DNA from: an uncultured Bacteroidota bacterium
Lineage (GTDB): Bacteria; Bacteroidota; Bacteroidia; Bacteroidales; UBA12077
NCBI GenBank assembly: GCA_913055895.1
Contig: CAJXLE010000005.1
Span: 1 to 40,412 of the forward strand
Direction: 5' to 3'
Length of the DNA: 40,412 bases
Made by a program: the position numbers and the translations under genes. Below, in pieces: positions 1 to 9,499 of the stretch. The notes under the pieces were generated by a model that did not search any database, was not told the DNA's origin, and was given only the letters and a program-made list of their open reading frames with translations. Numbering within the stretch: position 1 is the stretch's first letter; every line of letters starts with the position of its first letter.

Positions 1-1
1 C

Positions 2-1681
2 AACCTGGTCGACCGCATCACAGTTTTGAAGGGTCCCTCCTCCTCCATTCACGGGGCGGCACTGGGCGGAACCATCCTCTACCGTATGGGCCCACCCTCC
101 CAACAAGGCATTGCCATCAGGCAGGAAACCTCGGCAGGAAGCTACCGGATGCTTCAAAACGCCACCCAGGTCAGCTGGAAGGGACAACGCACCGGCCTGC
201 GCCTGGCTTACGACAAACACCGGCACAAGGGCTTCAGGGAAAACGATGATTACAACCGCGACGCTTTCACCGCCCTGCTGCACCATCAGCTCACACCACA
301 CATAGGCATGACCTACCTGGGCCGTTACCAGAACCTGAAAGCCTACATCCCCAGTTCCCTGGCCCGGGATACATATCTTAACCATCCGGGACGGGCAGCA
401 GATAACTGGGATGCTGTCAGCGGCCACGAGACCTACAACAAGATGCTCCACGGACTATCCCTTGACATCGACCTGGGCAACAGCCTTCGGAACGAGACCA
501 GCGTGTTTCTCAAAAACTATGACGGAAAGGAAATACGGCCATTTAACACCCTTGACGACCAAACTTTTACCTCCGGCATGCGCAGCCTGCTGGAATGGAA
601 ACAGCAGGCGGCCGGCGGCAACATCACCGCCGAAGCCGGCTATGAGCTGTTTCACGAAAACTACCGCTGGAAGATAAACGAAACACTGGCCGAAGGAGAC
701 ATCGGTGATGTGCTGAACAAAAACCGCCAGCGACGTATTCAAAACAACCTGTTTGCCTCCCTTTCCATGAAATGGGACCGGCTGGGAGTAAGCCTCGGGG
801 CCAACCTGAACAGGACGGGTTACCGCTATGACGACCTCTCCAGTGACAGCCTGGATCTTTCCGACAACAAGAATTACGACTGGATCGCATCGCCCCGCGT
901 ATCTCTCACATACAACATGAGCGACAACCTGATGGCTTTTGCCACCATCAGCCACGGTTTTTCTGCACCTTCCTATGAGGAGACCCTCAACGCACAGGGA
1001 TTCGTCAATGGCAGCATACAGCCTGAAACAGGCTGGAACAGGGAGATAGGACTACGTGCCCGCTCGGCCAGCAACAGGTGGCTGGCCAAAGTATCCGGCT
1101 ATTCGATTGCCGTGCAAGACCTGTTGGTCACCAAAAGACTGGCGGAAGACCGTTTTCGCAAGATCAACGCCGGAAAGACCCGCCACAACGGCCTGGAAAT
1201 ACTCGGAAAGTTTCAGTGGCTCAGCCACCACCTGGTGCAAAGCACACTGGATGTGAGTTACATGTATACCGATTACCGCTTTCGTGACTTCACCGACGAA
1301 GGCAACGACTATTCCGGCAACCGGCTGCCTGGCATTCCCCGCCATAAAATGTTTGTGAAACTCCAGGCCCAAATGCCGGCAGGCGTCTACCTGCAGGCCA
1401 ACTGGATAGGCGTCGACAAGATGCCCATGGACGATGCCAACAGCCTCTACTCCAACCCCTACGGACGCTTAAACCTGAAAGCAGGCATCAGGCGTTCCTT
1501 CTCCGATCAATGGACACTGCATCTTTTCGGGGGCATACGCAACGCCACCGACAACCACTTTGCCTCGATGATCCTGATCAATGCCCCCTCCTATGGCGGT
1601 TCGCCCCCACGCTATTTCTACCCGGCACAACCCCGCAACTTTTTTGGGGGACTGTCCCTGAATTATGCCTTGAGCCCCTGA
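2..1681 (+). CDS. TonB-dependent outer-membrane receptor, 5'-truncated by window edge
   Basis: Frame is open from base 2 (NLVDRITVLKGPSSSIHGAALGG, plug-domain end) and runs into a beta-barrel ending NYALSP; the TTG 'start' at 26 is internal. Confidence 0.9.
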   Translation, partial: NLVDRITVLKGPSSSIHGAALGGTILYRMGPPSQQGIAIRQETSAGSYRMLQNATQVSWKGQRTGLRLAYDKHRHKGFRENDDYNRDAFTALLHHQLTPHIGMTYLGRYQNLKAYIPSSLARDTYLNHPGRAADNWDAVSGHETYNKMLHGLSLDIDLGNSLRNETSVFLKNYDGKEIRPFNTLDDQTFTSGMRSLLEWKQQAAGGNITAEAGYELFHENYRWKINETLAEGDIGDVLNKNRQRRIQNNLFASLSMKWDRLGVSLGANLNRTGYRYDDLSSDSLDLSDNKNYDWIASPRVSLTYNMSDNLMAFATISHGFSAPSYEETLNAQGFVNGSIQPETGWNREIGLRARSASNRWLAKVSGYSIAVQDLLVTKRLAEDRFRKINAGKTRHNGLEILGKFQWLSHHLVQSTLDVSYMYTDYRFRDFTDEGNDYSGNRLPGIPRHKMFVKLQAQMPAGVYLQANWIGVDKMPMDDANSLYSNPYGRLNLKAGIRRSFSDQWTLHLFGGIRNATDNHFASMILINAPSYGGSPPRYFYPAQPRNFFGGLSLNYALSP

Positions 1682-1751
1682 AACATTTTGAAAAAATCTT
1701 TTTTATCGGTATTTTAGTTGTTACAAACCAAAACAACCAGGAGATAGCGTT

Positions 1752-1949
1752 ATGCCCGAAATACGCCGTCCCAGAGGCAACTGTCTGATCACCATCCTGC
1801 TCATTCTCGTCTTTTTGGCAGCATTTGGCATCATATCATGGGACACCGTAGGAGCTTTTGCCCGCTTCATCGTATACGTGATTGTTGCAGGCATTGCCAT
1901 TATCGTGGGCATCCTTCTTTATGCCTGGTTTTTTGGAAACCGATGGTGA
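1752..1949 (+). CDS. small membrane protein (65 aa, two predicted TM helices)
   Basis: ORF with two hydrophobic segments (CLITILLILVFLAAFGII; FIVYVIVAGIAIIVGILLYAWFF). Confidence 0.55.
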   Translation: MPEIRRPRGNCLITILLILVFLAAFGIISWDTVGAFARFIVYVIVAGIAIIVGILLYAWFFGNRW

Positions 1950-1966
1950 TATCCCGACCCTGCCAT

Positions 1967-2018
1967 CGACCCTGCCCCCGCTAAGCGGGATTTATTCCGC
2001 TAAGCGGGGGCAGGGTCG
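1967..2018. terminator. 22-nt inverted repeat (one mismatch, 8-nt loop) between convergent genes
   Basis: cgaccctgcccccgctaagcgg - gatttatt - ccgctaagcgggggcagggtcg, directly before the sfsA stop codon. Confidence 0.5.
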
Positions 2019-2039
2019 GGGGCAGGGGCAGGGGCAGGG

Positions 2040-2732
2040 CTACAGAGAGAACGGCATTTCCCCTGCGATCTCAATTTTTTCAGGGGATACGCGGGCCTGC
2101 AAGGGGATGATTTCCACCCCACTCTGGTAGGCATCCCGGAGGGTTCGGGCATATTCGGGGTCGACGGACCGGGCGGGTGCAAAGCGGTCCACGTCCATCC
2201 GCTGGATCAGGTATAGCATCACGGTGCGATAACCGGCTTCACGGGCTTTGATAAGGGTGTCGAGGTGCTTTTTTCCCCTTTTGGTGATCGCATCGGGGAA
2301 AAGGGCGTATCTGCCGTCTTTCATGGTAACGTTTTTAACCTCCACGAAACACTTTTCCTTTTCGTTCTCGGCATAGACGTCAAAACGGCTGCCCTGCCAG
2401 GTCACTTCCCTTTGCACCCGTTCATACCCGCCGAGCCGCTCAATCTCTCCCTTTCTGATAGCATCATAGGCCAGGCGGTTGGGATGGTTGGTGTTGACAC
2501 CCACCCAGTCGCCGTTTATACGTATCATCTCCCAGGTGTAGCTGGTGCGGCGGTTGGGATCATCCACCGGGGTAAGGTATACTTCAGCCCCCTTCTCCAG
2601 GCAGGTCTTCATCGACCCGGAATTGGTGCAATGGGCGGTGGCCACCGTGCCATCATCCAGTTCCACATCAGCAAGAAAACGTTTATAACGCCTGATCAGC
2701 CTGCCATGTACCAAATCTTTTTTAAAATCCAT
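2040..2732 (-). CDS. sfsA: SfsA family (sugar fermentation stimulation protein / DNA-binding nuclease)
   Basis: SfsA-type sequence: AHCTNSGSMKTCLEKGAEVYL, RFDVYAENEKEKCFVEVKNVTM, YRTVMLYLIQRMDVDRFAPA. Confidence 0.93.
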   Translation of the reverse strand: MDFKKDLVHGRLIRRYKRFLADVELDDGTVATAHCTNSGSMKTCLEKGAEVYLTPVDDPNRRTSYTWEMIRINGDWVGVNTNHPNRLAYDAIRKGEIERLGGYERVQREVTWQGSRFDVYAENEKEKCFVEVKNVTMKDGRYALFPDAITKRGKKHLDTLIKAREAGYRTVMLYLIQRMDVDRFAPARSVDPEYARTLRDAYQSGVEIIPLQARVSPEKIEIAGEMPFSL

Positions 2733-3043
2733 ATCAATCTAATTATCCGTCTTAAAAAGACATCAAACAACCGGCTTTTGTGTTCAACAAGAAAGTCTGT
2801 CAAAAAGACGGTGATCAGGCCGATCAAACTTTCAGACCATCGGTGAATACTTGCCGCCATTGTCCTGGTTTCAGAACAACACGATAAAAAAAAAGTTGAA
2901 CGGATCATCATGTTAAAGAATATCTTCAACAAAAGCATTCATCAAAAGGAAGATCTGCAAAAAAATTGTATCATTGTCATGGACAATGTGCTTGCATCCA
3001 TGCTGTTTCCGATAAAATGACAACGATGATCAAATTTTAAACT

Positions 3044-3418
3044 ATGAATCTGCTGGGCAACATCATCTGGTTGATATTCGGCGGACTGGTCACCGCCGTG
3101 GAATACTTCATCTCAAGCGTTATCCTGATGGTCACCATCATTGGCATTCCCTTTGGTCTGCAATCCATCAAACTGGGGGTGCTGGCTCTTTGGCCCTTTG
3201 GCCAGGATGTACGTCGAAGGGAGACGGCTTCCGGCTGCCTGAGCCTGTTCATGAATGTGTTGTGGATACTGATCGGGGGCATATGGATCAGCCTGACCCA
3301 CCTTGCTTTTGGGGTCCTGCTGGCCATCACGATCATTGGACTGCCTTTTGCACGGCAACATTTCAAGCTGGCTCAGCTGGCCTTCATACCTTTTGGATAC
3401 GATGTTCAAATAAGGTGA
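3044..3418 (+). CDS. YccF domain-containing membrane protein
   Basis: Two copies of the YccF-like motif (NIIWLIFGG...TIIGIPFGLQSIKLGVLALWPFG; TIIGLPFARQHFKLAQLAFIPFG). Confidence 0.88.
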   Translation: MNLLGNIIWLIFGGLVTAVEYFISSVILMVTIIGIPFGLQSIKLGVLALWPFGQDVRRRETASGCLSLFMNVLWILIGGIWISLTHLAFGVLLAITIIGLPFARQHFKLAQLAFIPFGYDVQIR

Positions 3419-3550
3419 ACAATGCAAACAGCCTGCCAGGTCCAACCCAACATAAAGTTAGGGTGAGCAGGTAGGAAAATCATTTGGGCGCAGGAGCAGG
3501 GGGATGGCACGTTTTTTTGTATCTTTCCGAAAAATTTAAACAATAAGCGC

Positions 3551-4015
3551 ATGACCTACCAGGAATATATGTTGCCGATCATACTGGCCAACCTGATAGC
3601 CGTGGTGCTGGCCCTCTCCTCTTATAATTTCCCCCGTTTCATGAGGTTCGTATGGGGGCTGATCTTCATCATAGCCGGCATTGTGAACCTGATCAATGTG
3701 TACAATGAACCGGGCATCTATGTGGATGCTTTTGGTCCTTCAGCCATAGAGCCCTACAAAGAAATCATATACGGTATTTTCGCCAAAAACTCGGACATAT
3801 ATGTGAGCCTGATCGCCGCCGCCCAGGTCATCATTGGGGGACTCATATGGTCGGCCGGGTTCTGGTACTACCTGGGATTAACCGGTGGCATCATTTTCCT
3901 ACTGGCCATCGCACCGCTGGGAGTGGGTTCTGCCTTCCCATGCACCGTCATCCTGGCGATCGGTTTGATGTTGATGATGCGCAAAAGGCGTAAGAAAAGC
4001 ATTTTTGGAATTTAG
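3551..4015 (+). CDS. integral membrane protein (DoxX-like size and topology), uncharacterised
   Basis: 154-aa ORF with four hydrophobic helices. Confidence 0.6.
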   Translation: MTYQEYMLPIILANLIAVVLALSSYNFPRFMRFVWGLIFIIAGIVNLINVYNEPGIYVDAFGPSAIEPYKEIIYGIFAKNSDIYVSLIAAAQVIIGGLIWSAGFWYYLGLTGGIIFLLAIAPLGVGSAFPCTVILAIGLMLMMRKRRKKSIFGI

Positions 4016-4260
4016 CTACAGCAATCAAAATTTCTCAACCACCGCCACCGGGTAAGAACATGCCTTGCTGGCTGGCCTCAGAACTTTGTCCACTGTAAAA
4101 AAGATCTGGTTCCCGACCCCGGAGAAGTGAACCCGGGCCTTTTGATCAACCAGTTTTTGTCCGGCGGGACATTCTTCTCACCGTTCACTCAGAAAACTAA
4201 TAAACCCTGGTGTTTCTTTATCGTCATAGGTAAAAGTCTAATCAAAACTTCTAACCCAAC

Positions 4261-5355
4261 ATGAAAAGAGCTGCTATCTTTATTTCATTGATTCTTTTTG
4301 TTACAGCTGCTTATCAGCCTGTTGTCGGACAGGAAAACAGCGAAAAAGATGAGATCATCGAAACCATGTCCAGGCATATGCAATATATGCAACACCGCAT
4401 GAACGAGCTGGAGAAAGCCGTTGATGATGTGCTCTGGTACAACAAGGTGGGTGATGTCGCCCACATCGACAAGGTATACATCACCGGACCTCCCCTTTGG
4501 AAAGAGAAGAACCCCGATTCGCAGGGTTACGGCAACCCGGTTAAGTTCAGGTCGTACGTGTTCATCCCCAAGGGCATTGACACCGACAAGAAGTATCCCC
4601 TTATTGTCTTTCCGCACGGTGGGGTCCACAGCAACTTCAACACTTATTATGCCCATATTGTGCGTGAGCTGATGGCCCAGCAGTACATTGTGGTAGCGGC
4701 CGAATACCGGGGTAGTACCGGTTACGGAGGAAGCCATTACCGCAAGATTGATTATGGCGGACGTGAGGTAGAAGACGTGGATGCCAGCCGTCAGTACATG
4801 CTGGACAACTACCATTTTGTGGATGAGAACCGGGTGGGCATCATCGGCTGGAGCCATGGTGGACTGATCACCCTGCACAACATCTTCGATTATCCCGACA
4901 ACTATGATGTGGCCTATGCGGGTGTACCCGTGAGCGACCTGATTGCACGGATGGGGTATAAGACCCAGGGTTATCGCGACCTGTATTCGGTCGATTATCA
5001 TATTGGCCAGACCGCCTATGAAAATGTGGAGGAGTACCGCCGGCGCTCACCTGCCTGGAATGCCCACAAACTGAAAGATGTGCCCTTACTGGTCCAAACC
5101 AACACCAACGATGCCGACGTCAACGTGCTGGAGGTGGAGCACCTGATCAAGTCGCTGAAGGCACATGACAAAGACTTTGAATATAAAATCTTCCAGGATG
5201 TGCCGGGCGGGCACAGCTTCAACCGCCTGGACACCAAAAAAGCCAAGGAGATACGGGTAGGCATCTACAAATTCCTGGACGAGGAGCTGAACCCGCCAAA
5301 GAAAATACGTTCGGTAAGCGACATCAACAGGGCTGCTTACAAGGGTTTCCGGTAA
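4261..5355 (+). CDS. secreted alpha/beta hydrolase, prolyl oligopeptidase (S9)-like catalytic domain
   Basis: Signal peptide; nucleophile elbow GWSHGG; HGG oxyanion region; C-terminal His region GGHSFNR. Confidence 0.85.
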   Translation: MKRAAIFISLILFVTAAYQPVVGQENSEKDEIIETMSRHMQYMQHRMNELEKAVDDVLWYNKVGDVAHIDKVYITGPPLWKEKNPDSQGYGNPVKFRSYVFIPKGIDTDKKYPLIVFPHGGVHSNFNTYYAHIVRELMAQQYIVVAAEYRGSTGYGGSHYRKIDYGGREVEDVDASRQYMLDNYHFVDENRVGIIGWSHGGLITLHNIFDYPDNYDVAYAGVPVSDLIARMGYKTQGYRDLYSVDYHIGQTAYENVEEYRRRSPAWNAHKLKDVPLLVQTNTNDADVNVLEVEHLIKSLKAHDKDFEYKIFQDVPGGHSFNRLDTKKAKEIRVGIYKFLDEELNPPKKIRSVSDINRAAYKGFR

Positions 5356-5382
5356 GAATTTTTCTGTTTTGAAAATGAATTT

Positions 5383-5420
5383 GCCGCAGAAGGAATTGTT
5401 TTTCCTCTCTGCGGCTTTAT
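5383..5420 (+). terminator. intrinsic terminator after the S9-like hydrolase
   Basis: GCCGCAGA AGGAA ttgttt TTCCT c TCTGCGGC followed by TTTATTATT. Confidence 0.75.
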
Positions 5421-5633
5421 TATTGAACAAGGTCAAGTTGCCCTTCTTTACAGGTGTTGTGATAACAACAAGCCGCCCCTCATTATGGAAAACGTTTCTT
5501 GGTGCTTTACTTTGTATGACTGAGCAGACAAGATACCGCCACCGGTTGTGCCATTGGCAAGCGTCCATTTCCAGCCCTCCAATGGCTTTTATCCGCCTTC
5601 AGGGACAAGGACAACAAACCATTGGCAGGCCGA

Positions 5634-6938
5634 TCAATCAAAGTGGATCAAAAATTCGGTCCAGCCGTCCCGGTTGGTGGCCAGGGAAAAAGAAAAACGG
5701 TGGGCCGTCAGCACTTCCCTGATAAAGGTGAGGCCAATTCCCTGGCCATTCTTTTTATCGGAATAAAAGGGGGTGAAGATCTTGTCTTTTGTAGCCGGCG
5801 AGAGACCGCGGCCGTTGTCCATGACCCTCAGCCGGAGGGGCCTGGCAGATGTTTCAATCCGCAGCACCCCAGCTCCGTCCATGGCTTCCATGCTGTTTTT
5901 TACCACATTTACCAGCACCTGCTCCATCTGGGGCCGGTCGGCCTTTATCTCAGGCTTTGGGCGGCAAAGGTCTTTTTCCACCTGCACCGACCGGTTTCGC
6001 AACTCATTGTCAAACAAAACCAGTACTTTGTCAACCAGGTTGTTGAGGTCCAGTTGCTGCAGGTTGGGATCGGGAATCTTCACCACGCTGGCATAGTTGG
6101 CCATAAAATGGTTCAGGTTGCTGTTGCGTTCAATGGAGGCCTCCAGGGCTTCCCGTATATCCCGTGAAGCTTCGTCATCCTCATCTTTATGCAGCTCCGT
6201 CAGCGAATGGAGAAGGGAATTGATGCTTCCCACCGTATTGTTGACCTCGTGCGACATGGTACGGATGACTTTCTCGTACGATTTTTTCTCAAAACGGACC
6301 CATTCCCGGGTGAGTTCTTCGACAACATAGAATGCCCGGCGAAAGCCTTTGTCCATGAAATACCTGCGGTGCACCTGGTAGATGTTCATCCCGTCGAGCT
6401 GAATGAGCGAGGAGCTGGGTATGTTGATGGCTGCCAGCTTACGGGCCAGGGGGTGATCCAGATCCCGGAGCATGCGGCCGTACAGCACCAGGGGATCATC
6501 CACCTGAAGTTGTTGAAGGGCCGCCGGGTTGGTCTGCAAGATGCGTTCCTCCAGGTCGAGGATGATGATGCCTACAGGGCTGGCATCCAACAGCAGGTCG
6601 AGGAAATGGTTGCGTTCTTCCTTTTGCACCCGTTCCTGACGAAGTTCCTCCACCATCTGGTTGTATACTTCCACAATGCCGTCCACCTCTTTTTGTCCCA
6701 CTTTCTGGAGGTAGGTGGAAAAATTCTTCTCTTTCAAAAGGGATATACCGGAGCTGATGGTTTGGATGGGTTTGAGCAGCTGCCGGTAGAAGATGGCAAA
6801 AAGCACGATCATGCCCACAAGCAATATTTCTCCCACCAGGAACATCCATTTGTTCTGCCGGAGCACTTCAAAGAGGATCAACCCGTATGAAAGGAAAAAG
6901 AGGCTGCCAAAGAGTATGTATCGTCGCTTAAGACTCAT
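5634..6938 (-). CDS. sensor histidine kinase (two TM helices, HAMP/PAS, DHp, HATPase)
   Basis: H-box RTMSHEVNNTVGSINSLLHSL; N box NVVKNSMEAM; G boxes DNGRGLSP and NGQGIGLTF. Preferred start ATG at 6938, overlapping the regulator stop. Confidence 0.92.
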   Translation of the reverse strand: MSLKRRYILFGSLFFLSYGLILFEVLRQNKWMFLVGEILLVGMIVLFAIFYRQLLKPIQTISSGISLLKEKNFSTYLQKVGQKEVDGIVEVYNQMVEELRQERVQKEERNHFLDLLLDASPVGIIILDLEERILQTNPAALQQLQVDDPLVLYGRMLRDLDHPLARKLAAINIPSSSLIQLDGMNIYQVHRRYFMDKGFRRAFYVVEELTREWVRFEKKSYEKVIRTMSHEVNNTVGSINSLLHSLTELHKDEDDEASRDIREALEASIERNSNLNHFMANYASVVKIPDPNLQQLDLNNLVDKVLVLFDNELRNRSVQVEKDLCRPKPEIKADRPQMEQVLVNVVKNSMEAMDGAGVLRIETSARPLRLRVMDNGRGLSPATKDKIFTPFYSDKKNGQGIGLTFIREVLTAHRFSFSLATNRDGWTEFLIHFD

Positions 6939-8292
6939 ATCGTATGTTGTACTTATCCAGCCGCCGGTATAGGGCACCCCTGCTTAGTCCCAGTGAACGG
7001 GCTACCTGCGAGAGATTTCCACGGTAAAAATTGATGGTCTCCTGTATCAACTGTTTTTCCGCTCCTTCAATGGTTTGTAGTCCCATCCTTTTGTTGCTGG
7101 CATTTACAGGGGCCTGTTTTTCTATCTGAGCCTGGAAGTCATCACCGGTCAGTTCAGATCCCGAGGCAAGCAGGACGGTCCGCTCTGCCAGGTTTTTCAG
7201 CTCCCGGATATTTCCAGGGAAGGGATATTTTTTCAGCAGGTTTTCGGCTTCTTGTGTCATGGTGGCACCAGGCAGGTGGTTTTCATGGCACACCTGCCGT
7301 ACAAAGTGCCTGGCCAGCATGGGTATGTCACCGGGCCGTTCCCTGAGCGAGGGTACGGTCAGGTTGATCAGGTTGATGCGGTAATAGAGGTCCTCGCGGA
7401 ACGATCCTTCGGACACCATTTGCTCAAGGTTGCGGTTGGTGGCACATATCACCCGAACATCGGCCTCACACGTTTTGCTTTCACCCAGCACTTCGTACTG
7501 TCGTTCCTGCAGCACCCGCAGGAGTTTGACCTGGGAGGCCGGTTCCAGCTCACCCATCTCATCGAGAAAAATGGTGCCGCCTTCGGCAATTTCGAAACGC
7601 CCTTTGCGGTCGCTTCTGGCATCGGTAAAAGCTCCTTTTTTGTGTCCAAACATCTCACTCTCGAAGAGGGTGGATGCTAGGCCTCCCAGGTTGACCTTCA
7701 CGAAAGGCTTATCACGGCGAAGGCTGTTGTTGTGGAGGGCTTCGGCTATCAGCTCTTTGCCAGTGCCACTCTCACCGTGTATGAGCACCGTGGCTTCCGT
7801 AGGTGCCACTTTACCCACGTCATTGAGCAATTGCAGGAACAGGGGATCCTCACCAATGATCCCGGCCAGTGCATACAGTTCGTCCAGTTCCCGGCGGTCC
7901 ATGGATACGTCTTCCCTGTTGCTCATCATCTGATGGGTCCGGATGGATTCCAGCAGCCTCTTGTTGTCCCAGGGTTTGGTGATAAAATCGTTGGCGCCTT
8001 TTTTGATGCCCTCTACGGCCAGGTCGATGCTGCCCCACCCGGTAATCAGGATGACGGGTACACCGGGTTGAAAGACACGCACTTTCTGCAGCAGCTCCAG
8101 GCCTTCCCGGCCACTGGTGTCACTGGAAAAATTCATATCCATCAGGATGGCAGAGGGCGTTTGCCGGCGTATCCAGTCGAGGGTCTCCCCGGGACCTGCG
8201 AGGGTCTCCACCGCATAGCCGGACTGCTTGAGCAGGAGTTTCAGCGAAGAGCGCACAGCTTTGTCATCATCAACGACCAGGATCATATTCAT
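6928..8292 (-). CDS. sigma-54-dependent NtrC-family response regulator
   Basis: Receiver (VVDDDKAVR, ILMDMNF), AAA+ GESGTGKE, sigma-54 contact loop GAFTDA, Fis-type HTH LSQVARSLGLSRGALYRRL. Confidence 0.96.
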   Translation of the reverse strand: MNMILVVDDDKAVRSSLKLLLKQSGYAVETLAGPGETLDWIRRQTPSAILMDMNFSSDTSGREGLELLQKVRVFQPGVPVILITGWGSIDLAVEGIKKGANDFITKPWDNKRLLESIRTHQMMSNREDVSMDRRELDELYALAGIIGEDPLFLQLLNDVGKVAPTEATVLIHGESGTGKELIAEALHNNSLRRDKPFVKVNLGGLASTLFESEMFGHKKGAFTDARSDRKGRFEIAEGGTIFLDEMGELEPASQVKLLRVLQERQYEVLGESKTCEADVRVICATNRNLEQMVSEGSFREDLYYRINLINLTVPSLRERPGDIPMLARHFVRQVCHENHLPGATMTQEAENLLKKYPFPGNIRELKNLAERTVLLASGSELTGDDFQAQIEKQAPVNASNKRMGLQTIEGAEKQLIQETINFYRGNLSQVARSLGLSRGALYRRLDKYNIRYES

Positions 8293-8317
8293 AATTTATA
8301 GGCTAATATACAAACTT

Positions 8318-9499
8318 TTACTCCTCTTTTAACGCCAGGGCCGGAGGTATTTTGGAAGCCTGCAGGGCCGGATAAAAAACACTGACAAACACCAGCAGCA
8401 GGATCACCAACAGGGCTGCTGCCATACCTTTGATAAATAGGCTCCATTCCACAGGCAGCAGGTCCAGGGCAGGTACCTGTACGATGATCAGAAAAGCCGG
8501 GATAAAAGCCATCAGGGTCATGGCCAGCAGCTCGGAAAAGATCAGGCCGCGCACATGTGAACGGGTGGCCCCTACTGCCCTTCGGATACCTATTTCCGAC
8601 CAGCGCTGGTTCACATTGTAACCCAGTATACCGATCAGGCCAAGGACCAGGTTGAAGATCAGAAAGCCCACCAGCAGGCCCACAAAAACCATGTCGCCAG
8701 AGCGGTTGGCGTTGGATACCTCCTTCATCGACTCCAGCGGCATGGACCGGGCTATCTTGTATTGATCCCTGGATAAGACCGAAAAAACTTCCCGGGCGTA
8801 CCCACGTGGCTGTGGATGGGTACCTTTCTCATACCTCACCAGCAGGTCGGTGCTGGCATAGACCCCGGTGGCCGGGTGGTTCATCGGAATGAAGATGGAA
8901 GGGCCCGAGGGCACAAAATCCCGGGTTTTAAAATGGCGAACCACCCCAATCACCCTGTATTGGTGCTCCATACCTTTTATACGCCGGCCCAGCGGGTCGC
9001 CCTCTGCGAAAAGTTCATCTGCCATGTCCCGGTTGATCACCGCGGGCACCACAGAAGGGGAACTCCCGTCAAAATCGCCGATCCAGCTCCCCTTTGCCAG
9101 CTCCAGGTTCAAGACTTGCCGAAAGCCTTTATCCACGTAATGGATGCGTGCGCTCGTGATGATCTCTCCATATTTGAATGACCAGCTGGAGGCCTGCATG
9201 ATATGGGGTGCCGCATACAGGGAAAAGCTGGCTGACTCCACCCCTTCCAGCTGTTCAATACGCTGGCGGATCTTCTCAAAATGATTGTGGGGACTTGCTT
9301 TCTCTCCTTCATGGTAGTTGATGTCCAGGCAATAAACCCGCTGGATGTCACATCCCGTACCTTCCAGGTAATTCGCTGCCTGGTCCACCATGTAGAGCAT
9401 GGTGGAAATGATGATCAGGAAGATGGCAAACAGTTCAAAAATGATGAAACCATATTTCCTCTTCTGGTTCCACATGATTTTAAATCCATGGAAAATCAT
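8318..9499 (-). CDS. ABC transporter permease, MacB/FtsX-like (short form)
   Basis: N-terminal TM, periplasmic domain, three C-terminal TMs; EIGIRRAVGATRSHVRGLIFSE. Confidence 0.88.
   Translation of the reverse strand: MIFHGFKIMWNQKRKYGFIIFELFAIFLIIISTMLYMVDQAANYLEGTGCDIQRVYCLDINYHEGEKASPHNHFEKIRQRIEQLEGVESASFSLYAAPHIMQASSWSFKYGEIITSARIHYVDKGFRQVLNLELAKGSWIGDFDGSSPSVVPAVINRDMADELFAEGDPLGRRIKGMEHQYRVIGVVRHFKTRDFVPSGPSIFIPMNHPATGVYASTDLLVRYEKGTHPQPRGYAREVFSVLSRDQYKIARSMPLESMKEVSNANRSGDMVFVGLLVGFLIFNLVLGLIGILGYNVNQRWSEIGIRRAVGATRSHVRGLIFSELLAMTLMAFIPAFLIIVQVPALDLLPVEWSLFIKGMAAALLVILLLVFVSVFYPALQASKIPPALALKEE

Noticed and set aside
6928-6938. 11-nt overlap between response regulator and kinase
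   Set aside because: Ordinary translational coupling in a two-component operon.
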